From: Sedimenticola sp.
GTDB taxonomy: Bacteria > Pseudomonadota > Gammaproteobacteria > Chromatiales > Chromatiaceae
NCBI GenBank assembly: GCA_030590525.1
Contig: JAUUYI010000131.1
Coordinates: 1 to 6,448, forward strand
Direction of reading: 5' to 3'
Length of the DNA: 6,448 bases
Shown: in pieces, positions 1-6,100 of the stretch
How positions within the stretch are numbered: position 1 is the stretch's first letter
Layout: every line of letters starts with the position of its first letter
The notes under the pieces: generated by a model
What the model saw: only the letters and a program-made list of their open reading frames with translations
Told to the model about the DNA's origin: nothing
Databases searched by the model: none
Translations under genes and position numbers: made by a program

Positions 1-85
1 CCATTTTGAGTCCATTTTTTCGGTCATTTGAGGCGAATAGTTACTCATATTTAACGAAAATGAGCGGAAAAATGGGCCAAAATGG
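1..85. repeat. Long imperfect inverted repeat downstream of dolP
   Basis: The left arm (1-29) and right arm (58-85) pair in three matched blocks. Positions 1-8 match 78-85, 12-19 match 68-75, and 24-29 match 58-63, each perfectly complementary, with short mismatched spacers. The centre is AT-rich (30-57) and holds a small gtta/taac pair. No protein is supported here. The arms could be the ends of a small non-autonomous element or a large RNA hairpin at the 3' end of the dolP transcript. It is cut by the window edge, so it may extend leftward. Its nature is inferred; the complementarity is read directly. Confidence 0.55.
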
Positions 86-94
86 CTTTTCCGC
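64..94 (-). terminator. Terminator-like hairpin after dolP
   Basis: Reading the minus strand, GCGGAAAA (94-87) pairs perfectly with TTTTCCGC (71-64). A nested GCCA/TGGC stem lies inside and a four-base bulge sits on one side. The hairpin begins 10 bases after the dolP stop codon. A clean U-tract does not follow the stem; the downstream sequence is only T-rich (TCATTTTCG). It could end the lpoA-yraN-diaA-dolP transcript or simply protect the 3' end. It shares bases with the larger 1-85 palindrome, so the two folds exclude each other. Confidence 0.4.
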
Positions 95-104
95 AGTAGG
101 TTCT

Positions 105-707
105 CTATTCTCGGACAGGCTCCTTGACGTATTCAAATACCTTCACCACCCGCTTGACCCCTTTGACATAACGTACCTTCTGTACCACGGCATCGGCCTC
201 CACTGTCGTCACCAGCCCCATCAGGTAGACGCTCCCCTTCTCAGTGATCACCTTTACCCGGCTGGGGTCGAAGTCGGGCAGTTGCACATCGAACAGGGAC
301 AGCTTGACCTTTGAGGTGACGTAACTATCGCTGCTGATCTCGGACAGCGTGGCATCCGGGGCGATCTCTATCTCGTCGACCACCCGTTTGAGCTTGGTGA
401 TCTGCTGGCTCAGCGCCACATAGCGATCCCGGTAAGCGCTACTCTCCGCCTGGCCGGTGAGCAGTAACACGGCATTGTAGCTGGTGGCACTGACATTGGT
501 GTGAGCCTTCAGTTCCTGATCGTTGCTGAGCTGGCTGGCAAGCTCGAACTCGATCGCAGAGTCGTCCATGTTGGCCTTCATCGTGCGCCGATCGTGCGCC
601 ACTGTGCCCCCGGCGGCGGTGCCGCCGACCAGGACCGCCCCGACGCACCCCTGGAGCAGGGTAGTGGTGAGGATAATGGCAATGAGTGGGTAATCGAACT
701 GCCGCAT
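105..707 (-). CDS. dolP: DolP (YraP)-like outer-membrane lipoprotein with two BON domains
   Basis: This 200-residue protein resembles E. coli DolP (formerly YraP, 191 aa), an outer-membrane lipoprotein at the division site that helps envelope integrity. A signal peptide ends in the lipobox LLQGC, so lipidation is expected at Cys21. A Gly/Ala/Val-rich stretch (VGAVLVGGTAAGG) follows, as in the E. coli protein. Two BON domains lie at about residues 45-115 and 122-195. The second carries the strongly DolP-like VKVITEKGSVYLMGLV segment and ends in GVKRVVKVFEYV. The start at 707 is chosen because it gives the lipoprotein signal and has a good AAGGAG site (715-720) seven bases upstream. The frame stays open to 881, but those 58 extra codons are translated repeat DNA. 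It is the last gene of the lpoA-yraN-diaA-dolP series, and a 165-bp palindromic element separates it from diaA. I see no clear sigma-E promoter, although dolP is under sigma-E control in E. coli. Confidence 0.93.
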   Translation of the reverse strand: MRQFDYPLIAIILTTTLLQGCVGAVLVGGTAAGGTVAHDRRTMKANMDDSAIEFELASQLSNDQELKAHTNVSATSYNAVLLLTGQAESSAYRDRYVALSQQITKLKRVVDEIEIAPDATLSEISSDSYVTSKVKLSLFDVQLPDFDPSRVKVITEKGSVYLMGLVTTVEADAVVQKVRYVKGVKRVVKVFEYVKEPVRE

Positions 708-714
708 GCAGGTT

Positions 715-720
715 CTCCTT
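715..720 (-). promoter_or_regulatory. Ribosome-binding site of dolP
   Basis: AAGGAG on the minus strand, seven bases before the ATG at 707. It decides the dolP start against the longer open frame reaching 881. It lies only five bases outside the palindromic element at 726-890. Confidence 0.8.
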
Positions 721-725
721 CTTAA

Positions 726-890
726 CTTAGGAACGTTCATGAAATAAGTTGAGCATCTGGCTTGTCTTTTTGCCCGTCTTCTTTGTTGCATAAACAGTTG
801 AGTAGTTCGACTACACGCCTGTTTACGCGCCTCGAAGACGAACAAAAATCCGGCGCCATCTGCACAACTTATTTCATTCACGTTCCTTAG
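726..890. mobile_element. 165-bp near-palindromic MITE-like element between diaA and dolP
   Basis: The whole interval is one imperfect inverted repeat centred at position 808 (gtagt-tcg-actac, 802-814). The outer arms are the best conserved: cttaggaacgt (726-736) and atgaaataagttg (739-751) pair with 866-890 with few mismatches. Further matched blocks run inward (gtcttc at 776-781 with gaagac at 834-839; taaacag at 791-797 with ctgttta at 819-825). About three quarters of positions pair, with one compensated one-base shift. No transposase is present, so if mobile it is non-autonomous. It exactly fills the gap between diaA and dolP: its outer end carries the diaA stop codon (887-889), and its other end is five bases from the dolP ribosome-binding site. 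As RNA it would form a very long hairpin inside the operon transcript. A MITE or a large REP/BIME-like repeat are both possible. Copy number cannot be seen from this window. Confidence 0.65.
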
Positions 891-1525
891 GGTTCGTGCA
901 ACAATGCCTTACCATTATGGGACGCCGACTCATCCAGTGGTTCCCCCAGAAGTTGTACATCGATCAGGTCGCACAGGCAGTGTATCACCAGCAGGTGCAG
1001 TTCCTGGGTCCGGGCTATGCCGTGCGGGGGGACCCGGATCTCGACGTCATCGCCGTCCAGCAATCCGGCCATCCGCCCGCCATCGCCCCCATTCAGGGCA
1101 ATGACTGTCATCTTTCGTTCGTGGGCCGCTTCCAGTGCGGTATTGATACCTTCTGAATTACCGTCGATAGTGACCGCGAGCAGCACGTCTCCCTGCTGCC
1201 CCAGCGCCCGCAATTGTTTGGCGAAGACCTCATCATAACCATAATCGTCTGCAATAGAGGTAAGGACGGCACTGTCACTGCTCAGGGCAATGGCGGGAAG
1301 CTCAGGGCGTTCACGCTCGAACCGGTTGAGCATCATGGATGCAAACAGCTGCGCATTCATCGCGGATCCACCACTGCCACAACAGATCACTCGATCACCT
1401 TCCAGCAGCTGTTGCACGATCAACCGCCCGGCCCGGGCTACAGGGTCGGCCAGCAGCGAAACTGCCTCCATCTGGGCCTGGATGCTGGCATTGAAGCACC
1501 GTTTAACGCGTTCGGTCAGTTTCAT
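887..1525 (-). CDS. diaA: DiaA, SIS-domain DnaA initiator-associating protein
   Basis: This 212-residue SIS-fold protein is very close to E. coli DiaA (196 aa), which forms tetramers, binds several DnaA molecules and promotes initiation complexes at oriC. Visible blocks are ERVKRCFNASIQAQ at the N-terminus, CCGSGGSAMNAQLFASMMLNRFERERPELPAIAL at about residues 48-81, AKQLRALGQQGDVLLAV (102-118), DGNSEGI, and QELHLLVIHCLCDLID (174-189). It belongs to the phosphoheptose isomerase (GmhA) superfamily. The residue region carrying the GmhA catalytic glutamate reads FASMMLNRF, as in DiaA, arguing against isomerase activity. The start at 1525 overlaps the yraN stop as ATGA and matches the family N-terminus; the frame is open to 1618. 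I see no strong Shine-Dalgarno, so translational coupling to yraN is likely. The C-terminal tail after about residue 195 is longer than in E. coli, and its stop codon lies in the adjacent palindromic element. Confidence 0.92.
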   Translation of the reverse strand: MKLTERVKRCFNASIQAQMEAVSLLADPVARAGRLIVQQLLEGDRVICCGSGGSAMNAQLFASMMLNRFERERPELPAIALSSDSAVLTSIADDYGYDEVFAKQLRALGQQGDVLLAVTIDGNSEGINTALEAAHERKMTVIALNGGDGGRMAGLLDGDDVEIRVPPHGIARTQELHLLVIHCLCDLIDVQLLGEPLDESASHNGKALLHEP

Positions 1526-1893
1526 GGCAATCTGAAGGCATCCCTGATCCACTCCACATCCTGCTGTGCCTGCCCGGAAATGGCCAGTACATCGAAACGG
1601 CAGTTGTGCTCTATCCACTGTTTTCTGCAGCTGAGAAAATAACGGGCCGCATCGATGATGCGTCGCTGTTTGGTCAGTGTGACGCTCTCGGCGGCCGTTC
1701 CGAAACGACTGCTGCTGCGAAACCGCACCTCTATGAATACCAGGGTATCCCCATCCCGCATTATCAGGTCGATCTCTCCCCGGCGGCTATGGAAGTTACG
1801 CTCGACCGTCACCAGTCCCTGCTGCTCCAGATAACGCCAGGCCCGCTCTTCTGCATCTGTTCCGGTTGACCGGCTGGATGGCTCACTCCGCAT
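1522..1893 (-). CDS. yraN: YraN / UPF0102 family putative endonuclease-fold protein
   Basis: This 123-residue protein has the length and motifs of the YraN (UPF0102) family, which adopts a Holliday-junction-resolvase/restriction-endonuclease-like fold and whose cellular role is unsettled. In order: GTDAEERAWRYLEQQGL (11-27), RNFHSRRGEIDLIMRDGDTLVFIEVRFR (32-59) and FGTAAESVTLTKQRRIIDAARYFL (64-87), ending in CRFDVLAI and VEWIRDAF. The GEID and FIEVR segments (Glu40, Asp42, Glu55) are the expected metal-binding core. The usual E-x-K lysine is Arg57, as also in E. coli YraN, so this is not a defect. The start at 1893 is chosen by family length and lies inside the end of lpoA (11-base overlap). 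The frame is open to 1986, but those 31 residues lack family similarity. Its stop overlaps the diaA start by four bases. Tight overlaps on both sides imply co-translation. Confidence 0.9.
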   Translation of the reverse strand: MRSEPSSRSTGTDAEERAWRYLEQQGLVTVERNFHSRRGEIDLIMRDGDTLVFIEVRFRSSSRFGTAAESVTLTKQRRIIDAARYFLSCRKQWIEHNCRFDVLAISGQAQQDVEWIRDAFRLP

Positions 1894-3868
1894 TTGGAGG
1901 CTCGCGTTCCTGCGCTGCGCCGGAGGTGCGGGGCAGCTCCGTCTGGCCGTCGGCACCGGGTTGCCGGCGCACATCGGGATACTCACCGCCGCTCTCCTCC
2001 ATCTGTGGGGTGAAGCCAGTCAGCCGGGGCACTCCATTGTTTATCTTCGCCCAGATCAGCTGGCGGTGGACGTGGTTGATCCGGTCCAGGTAGAGATTTC
2101 CAGTCTTACCCGCCATCATCTCACCGGGGCTGTTCTGCAACCGCGCCAGGTGGGGCAGCAGTTGATAACTGTCGATACCCATCGCGTACAGTCGCTGGTA
2201 GCGCACCTGGCTGTCGGGCAGCAGCCGTGCCAGTCGCTCCCGGGAGAGTGGGTCATCGTCTTCGCGGATCAGCAGCCAGGGGATGTCCAGGAACATCACG
2301 CCTTCGAGATCCTGATCATCCTTGGGTGACTGTTTGCCGGAATAGGCGTGAGAGGTGGTGTATACGGGCAGGTCAACGGCGCGATGGAACTGTAGCTGAG
2401 GACGAATTGCGCGGGCCTTCTGTACCTTCGCAACGAGAAACAGAAAGTCCGCATCCTGGCGGCGCTGGGGCTCGAACTCCAGGCGTTTTCCCAACAGGCG
2501 CTGCAGCTGCTGATGTCGGGCATCGCTCTGATCCAGGTTCAGCAGCGCCGTGATCGGCTGGGTGAAGTCATTCTCCCTGGGGTCGTACTCCTGCCGTTCC
2601 AGCACTGTTCCTCCAAGTTTCTCCCAGCGATCCCGGAATGCCTCGAAGATGCGATCACCCCAACTCCCGCTGGGGGTCAGTACCAGGCCGCGGCTAAAGC
2701 CATCGATCCAGGCCCGTTCCGCCACCTGGCGTGCCTCGTCCTCGGGGGAGAGGCTGAACTGATACAGATCCGAGGGCGGGAGGACCTCGGGAGTGACCTC
2801 GTTGAGGGCCAGCACAGGTGTCTCCAGTTCCCCGGCTCGTGCCAGCTGGGCGACAGCCTCCTTGTTGAGTGGCCCCACCACCAGGTCAGCCCCTGCCGCC
2901 ACCGCCTGCTGGTAGAGGGGCCAGACATGCTCGGGATTGCTGCTGTCGTAGAAGAGCAGTTGCGGGCGCAGATCGGGTTCCTGCTGATAGTAGGCAGCCA
3001 GGAAGCCGTTTTGGAGTGCCCGCGCCACACCGGCGTAACGCCCGCTCTCAGGCAGCAGGATTGCGATACGGCTGGGGCGTCGGTATTGTCCCTTGAGCTT
3101 CTGGTAATAGCCGTCCAGTAGTTCCGGCATGGCCGGGTGTCCTGGAAAACGTGCTTGCCAGTCGGCGATCAGGGGCCTGGCCTGTTCCGGGTTGCTGCCC
3201 TGGGCCTTTATGATACGTGTCAGTTCCATCCACCCACCCTGAATACCCGGTGGTGAGGGCCGCAGTTTTTCCAGGGCGGAATCGCTCAGGATGGCGTAGG
3301 TCTGGATGATGCTCAGTTGATTGTTCAGCCTGGCCTGAGGGTCCTTCAGCAGCAGGTCGATCTCGCTCAGTTCGCGGCCCTGTTCCAGCAGATTTCCGGA
3401 GAGACGAAACGCCTCGGCCCGAGTCTGGTGGTAGCGCTCCAGCAGGCGCTCACTGCTGCCTTTGGGTGGGAGGGAATGCAGCAGAGAGAGGGCCTGTTGC
3501 GGGTGTTTGCGGGCAACGGCCAGTTCTGCCAGCAGCAGCTGCTTTTGGAAAGTCAGTTGCGGTTGGCTGGCCGTATCGATGCCACCGGCGATGCGGCTGG
3601 CGGTCTCCAGCTGGCCGGCATGGAAATAGCTTAGGGCCGCCCGCAGCAGCAGTAGCGCCCGTTTTTGGCCCTGTTGCTCTGCCGCCAGTTGCTGGAAGAG
3701 TTTCGCCGCCTGCTCATTGTCACCCGTGGCTTCGAGGTGTTCCGCCCGGGTCAGCCGGGGGTCGACCTGCTGGACCGGCTCAGTCTCGATCTCGGGCGTC
3801 GATTCGCAGCCCGCCAGCAGCAGGAGCAGGGGCAGGCTGAGCAGAAACATCCATTTTATCGGTTGCAT
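1883..3868 (-). CDS. lpoA: LpoA-like (LppC) outer-membrane lipoprotein activator of PBP1A
   Basis: This 661-residue lipoprotein fits the LppC/LpoA family, which reaches from the outer membrane through the peptidoglycan to stimulate PBP1A. The signal peptide MQPIKWMFLLSLPLLLLLAGC has a lipobox LLAGC with Cys21 as the lipidated residue. Residues about 30-255 are helical and TPR-like (repeated Ala/Leu-rich pairs such as AEHLEATGDNEQAAKLFQQLAAE). From about residue 263 a periplasmic-binding-protein-like fold begins (RRPSRIAILLPESGRYAGVARALQNGFLAAYY), with AAGADLVVGPLNKEAVAQLA at 324-343 and a later DADFLFLVAKVQKARAIRPQLQF segment typical of LppC. About the last 36 residues are hydrophilic and low in complexity (GGEYPDVRRQPG to the end), a tail I cannot assign. 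The start at 3868 is set by the signal peptide; the 32 extra upstream codons give no signal. No clear Shine-Dalgarno is seen. It heads the lpoA-yraN-diaA-dolP transcript and diverges from rsmI, as in E. coli. Confidence 0.93.
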   Translation of the reverse strand: MQPIKWMFLLSLPLLLLLAGCESTPEIETEPVQQVDPRLTRAEHLEATGDNEQAAKLFQQLAAEQQGQKRALLLLRAALSYFHAGQLETASRIAGGIDTASQPQLTFQKQLLLAELAVARKHPQQALSLLHSLPPKGSSERLLERYHQTRAEAFRLSGNLLEQGRELSEIDLLLKDPQARLNNQLSIIQTYAILSDSALEKLRPSPPGIQGGWMELTRIIKAQGSNPEQARPLIADWQARFPGHPAMPELLDGYYQKLKGQYRRPSRIAILLPESGRYAGVARALQNGFLAAYYQQEPDLRPQLLFYDSSNPEHVWPLYQQAVAAGADLVVGPLNKEAVAQLARAGELETPVLALNEVTPEVLPPSDLYQFSLSPEDEARQVAERAWIDGFSRGLVLTPSGSWGDRIFEAFRDRWEKLGGTVLERQEYDPRENDFTQPITALLNLDQSDARHQQLQRLLGKRLEFEPQRRQDADFLFLVAKVQKARAIRPQLQFHRAVDLPVYTTSHAYSGKQSPKDDQDLEGVMFLDIPWLLIREDDDPLSRERLARLLPDSQVRYQRLYAMGIDSYQLLPHLARLQNSPGEMMAGKTGNLYLDRINHVHRQLIWAKINNGVPRLTGFTPQMEESGGEYPDVRRQPGADGQTELPRTSGAAQEREPPNAE

Positions 3869-3950
3869 AACGGTATAAGTTATAGTGGTGTAAATGAGGG
3901 TTTGGCCGGGATCACCTGGTCTGATGGCAGTATCTTGTCTGGGGGGGGTC
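3869..3950. promoter_or_regulatory. Divergent lpoA / rsmI promoter region
   Basis: This 82-bp gap should hold the promoters of both divergent genes. It contains an 11-bp AT-rich palindrome, TATAAGTTATA (3874-3884). That supplies -10-like hexamers in both directions: TATAGT at 3881-3886 on the plus strand, and TATAAC at 3884-3879 on the minus strand. I find no good -35 hexamer at the right spacing for either, so these assignments are tentative. A run of eight G (3941-3948) lies just before the chosen rsmI start. Confidence 0.35.
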
Positions 3951-4796
3951 GTGTCAATCGACAAGGGTGTTCTCTATGTGGTGGCGACACCGATCGGTAA
4001 CCGGAATGATATCTCGCTCCGGGCCATCGAGGTGCTACAGTCGGTCGACCTGATCGCGGCGGAGGATACCCGCCACAGCCGTCTTCTGCTGCAGCATCTG
4101 GGAATCAGTACACCGTTGCAGGCGGTACACGAGCACAACGAGCACAAGCTGGTGGGGCGCCTGATTGCCCGGTTGCAGGCGGGCGAGGCGCTGGCTCTGA
4201 TCTCCGATGCCGGAACCCCGCTGATCAGCGATCCCGGCTTCCAGCTGGTGCGCGCCTGCCATCGCCATGGGGTCAGGGTCTCACCGGTCCCAGGCCCCAG
4301 TGCCGCTGTTGCCGCTTTGTCTGCGGCAGGCCTGCCCACCGACCGCTTTCGTTTCGAAGGCTTCCCTGCCCGGACTGCCTCGGCTCGCCAGGCGCAGTTC
4401 GAGGGGTTGAAGGCGGAGAGTGCAACGATCATATTCTATGAATCCAGCCACCGGATCGCCAGCAGCCTGGCGGATATGTCCCGGGTGCTGGGCCCGGGGC
4501 GCCCGGCCGTGCTGGCCCGGGAACTGACCAAGCTGCATGAAACCATCATTCATGCCACCCTGGGGCAGCTGAGCGAGCGGGTGAAACAGGAGCCGGACCA
4601 GGGCAAAGGAGAATTCGTCGTCCTGGTGGCGGGCGCCAAAAAAGACCGGGAGCGGCTCAACCCCGAGACCGAGCGCACACTCCGCCTGCTGATGGCAGAA
4701 CTGCCGGTGAAACAGGCGGCCGCGCTGGCCGCCCGTATCACCGGTGAAAAGAAGAACCGTCTCTATCAGCTGGCGCTGGAGTGGCGGGACCCATGA
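3951..4796 (+). CDS. rsmI: 16S rRNA (cytidine-1402-2'-O)-methyltransferase RsmI
   Basis: RsmI uses S-adenosylmethionine to 2'-O-methylate C1402 in the decoding centre of 16S rRNA. The 281-residue product (E. coli 286 aa) is full length. It shows GVLYVVATPIGN at residues 6-17, VDLIAAEDTRHSRLLLQHLGI (32-52), EHNEHK (61-66), ALISDAGTPLISDPGFQLVR (82-101, the tetrapyrrole-methylase-fold SAM pocket), VPGPSAAVAALSAAGLPTDRFRFEGF (113-138), IFYESSHRI (161-169), LARELTKLHET (188-198) and GKGEFVVLV (218-226). The C-terminal segment LPVKQAAALAARITGEKKNRLYQLAL is also characteristic. I prefer the GTG at 3951, which places the TPIGN motif at the usual distance; a G-rich run just upstream may serve as a poor ribosome-binding site. 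ATG codons at 3894 and 3924 are in frame but have no Shine-Dalgarno. It diverges from lpoA and converges with hsp20. Confidence 0.95.
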   Translation: MSIDKGVLYVVATPIGNRNDISLRAIEVLQSVDLIAAEDTRHSRLLLQHLGISTPLQAVHEHNEHKLVGRLIARLQAGEALALISDAGTPLISDPGFQLVRACHRHGVRVSPVPGPSAAVAALSAAGLPTDRFRFEGFPARTASARQAQFEGLKAESATIIFYESSHRIASSLADMSRVLGPGRPAVLARELTKLHETIIHATLGQLSERVKQEPDQGKGEFVVLVAGAKKDRERLNPETERTLRLLMAELPVKQAAALAARITGEKKNRLYQLALEWRDP

Positions 4797-4805
4797 GACG
4801 TCTCA
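4794..4805. repeat. 12-bp perfect palindrome joining two convergent stop codons
   Basis: TGAGACGTCTCA is perfectly self-complementary. Its left TGA is the rsmI stop codon, and its right TCA is the hsp20 stop codon on the other strand. There is no loop or T-tract, so it is not a typical terminator. No intergenic terminator is possible in this 6-bp gap, so each transcript must run into the opposite gene or end by another route. Confidence 0.6.
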
Positions 4806-5243
4806 GCTTTTAACCTCGATCTTGCGGGCTTGCTGAGACTCCATCTTGGGGATGGTTACCTCGAGGACACCATGCGCTCCCTTGGCGGATATCTTATCTG
4901 CATCCGTGTCGTCCGGCAGGCTGAAGCGCCGATAGAAAATCCCATGCATGCGTTCGACACGCTTGTAGTTTTCCTTCTCCTCTTCGATCTTCTGCTTCCG
5001 CTCACCACGGATAGTGAGCACACCGCCATCCATTGAGACCTCGATCTCTTCCGGTTTTACCCCGGGGATATCCGCATGCAGGACATATTTATCATCCTCT
5101 TCCCTGATGTCCACTGCAGGTACCCAGTTCGCCCCTTCGACCTGAGTGTCATCCCGGGTGACCGGGTTATGGAAAACGCGATCCATCTCTTTCTGCCACT
5201 CCTGCATTGCCCTCCAGGGGTTGGTTCGTGTAAGTGTTGTCAT
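4803..5243 (-). CDS. Small heat-shock protein, Hsp20/alpha-crystallin family
   Basis: This 146-residue cytoplasmic protein is a class A-type bacterial small heat-shock chaperone, an ATP-independent holdase that binds unfolding proteins and passes them to DnaK/ClpB. The N-terminal arm is about residues 1-38 (MTTLTRTNPWRAMQEWQKEMDRVF). The alpha-crystallin domain spans about 39-134: WVPAVDIREEDDKYVLHADIPGVKPEEIEVSM, then VLTIRGERK and FYRRFSLPDDTDADKISA. It ends with the family signature GVLEVTIPK, a variant of A-x-x-x-n-G-v-L. The C-terminal IEV (142-144) is the I-x-V motif used for oligomer assembly. The start at 5243 has a strong AAGGAG site seven bases upstream (5251-5256). A sigma-32-type promoter lies further upstream. 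It is monocistronic and its stop sits 6 bp from that of rsmI. I give no symbol because ibpA/hspA names are not reliable here. Confidence 0.96.
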   Translation of the reverse strand: MTTLTRTNPWRAMQEWQKEMDRVFHNPVTRDDTQVEGANWVPAVDIREEDDKYVLHADIPGVKPEEIEVSMDGGVLTIRGERKQKIEEEKENYKRVERMHGIFYRRFSLPDDTDADKISAKGAHGVLEVTIPKMESQQARKIEVKS

Positions 5244-5250
5244 GATTGAT

Positions 5251-5256
5251 CTCCTT
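5251..5256 (-). promoter_or_regulatory. Ribosome-binding site of hsp20
   Basis: AAGGAG on the minus strand, seven bases before the ATG at 5243, fixes the start of the small heat-shock protein. Confidence 0.8.
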
Positions 5257-5290
5257 CACTCTTGTTTGCATTGAACCTCTCTGATAAAGA

Positions 5291-5318
5291 AGCTGGGGGT
5301 CGGGGGGAAAAATTCAAG
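5291..5318 (-). promoter_or_regulatory. Sigma-32 (RpoH) heat-shock promoter of hsp20
   Basis: On the minus strand CTTGAAT (5318-5312) matches the RpoH -35 consensus CTTGAAA at six of seven positions. After a 13-base spacer comes CCCCAGCT (5298-5291), against the -10 consensus CCCCATnT with one mismatch. Transcription would start near 5284, leaving a leader of about 40 nt with the ribosome-binding site at 5251-5256. Placement directly upstream of a small heat-shock gene supports the call. The consensus is established knowledge; activity here is inferred. Confidence 0.7.
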
Positions 5319-5344
5319 TGGCAAACTATCTGTATGGAGAAGTC

Positions 5345-6016
5345 ATGAACTGGAAACGCGCCTATCGCTCCTTTTACTATGAGGGGGCACCGGAGCCGGA
5401 AGCAATGGACCTTGTACCTGATGAGACGGTGATGCTCACCATCGATGTCCAGAATAGCTATCTGGAGATTGCCGATGACCCGCTTGAGCAGGCGCGCTGG
5501 GCACCGTTCCAGGAGCGGATGCGCCGGCTGGTGATCCCCGCCACCCGGGATCTGCAGGCGCGGTTTCGCAGACAGAAGATAGATGTGCTCCACGCCCGCA
5601 TTGCCTGTCTGCTGGCGGATGGTCGTGACCGCTCGCTCAGTCAGAAAAAGCCGGGCTGGAACTACCTGCTGCTGCCGCGGGAGAGTGACGCCTCGCAGAT
5701 CGTGCCCGAACTGGCTCCGCAGCCGGGTGAGATGGTCTTCACCAAGACCACCGACAGCGCCCTGACCGGTACCAACCTGCGGCTGGTTCTGCAGAACATG
5801 GGAGTGAAGCACGTGGTGCTCACCGGCATCTTCACCGATCAATGTGTCTCTTCCACCGTACGCAGCCTGGCAGACGAGAGCTTTAACGTAGTAGTGGTGG
5901 AGGATTGTTGTGCGGCAGGAACGGACGAGCTGCATCAGCGAGAGCTGGAGATCATTAACATGATCTACTGCCAGGTGGTTTCCAGTGCGGAGCTGATCGA
6001 GATGATGGGGCTTTGA
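5345..6016 (+). CDS. Isochorismatase-family cysteine hydrolase, substrate unknown
   Basis: This 223-residue protein belongs to the isochorismatase-like hydrolases, a family that includes nicotinamidases, biuret/carbamoyl amidases and true isochorismatases. The full Asp-Lys-Cys triad is present: Asp34 in MLTIDVQNSYLE, Lys134 in VFTKTTDSALTGT and Cys167 in LTGIFTDQCVSSTVRSLADESFNVVVVEDCCAAG. The segment IFTDQCVSST also carries the usual cis-peptide site before the nucleophile. No signal peptide or extra domain is seen, so it should act in the cytoplasm. I chose the ATG at 5345, which has GGAG at 5336-5339 five bases upstream. An in-frame GTG at 5318 would add nine residues but has no ribosome-binding site and overlaps the hsp20 promoter. 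It stands alone, divergent from hsp20, with no biosynthetic partner nearby, so the substrate cannot be inferred. An amide or C-N bond hydrolase is as likely as isochorismate cleavage. Confidence 0.9.
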   Translation: MNWKRAYRSFYYEGAPEPEAMDLVPDETVMLTIDVQNSYLEIADDPLEQARWAPFQERMRRLVIPATRDLQARFRRQKIDVLHARIACLLADGRDRSLSQKKPGWNYLLLPRESDASQIVPELAPQPGEMVFTKTTDSALTGTNLRLVLQNMGVKHVVLTGIFTDQCVSSTVRSLADESFNVVVVEDCCAAGTDELHQRELEIINMIYCQVVSSAELIEMMGL

Positions 6017-6100
6017 GCTGTTTCATCAAATCTACCTGCAGTTCGATCGTGCAGAGGCGCGACGTCTGGAAAACTTTAAAGTCAAAGTCAAAAACATCTC

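Noticed and set aside
708..881. 58-codon upstream extension of dolP (start at 881)
   Set aside because: It translates the palindromic element, destroys the N-terminal lipoprotein signal, and ignores the AAGGAG site that points to 707.
887..1525. Phosphoheptose isomerase GmhA instead of DiaA
   Set aside because: The catalytic-glutamate region reads as in DiaA, the overall match to DiaA is far better, and the neighbours are the diaA cluster.
1526..1618. 31-codon upstream extension of diaA
   Set aside because: It overlaps the conserved end of yraN, does not match the DiaA N-terminus, and the ATGA junction at 1525 is the usual coupled start.
3974..4432. 152-codon minus-strand open frame inside rsmI
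   Set aside because: It is fully antisense to conserved RsmI motifs and has no lipobox, domain or start signal.
5240..5935. 231-codon open frame on the minus strand opposite the hydrolase
   Set aside because: It lies antisense to a clear catalytic-triad gene, has no recognisable motif and overlaps the hsp20 start; it is a shadow of GC-rich coding.
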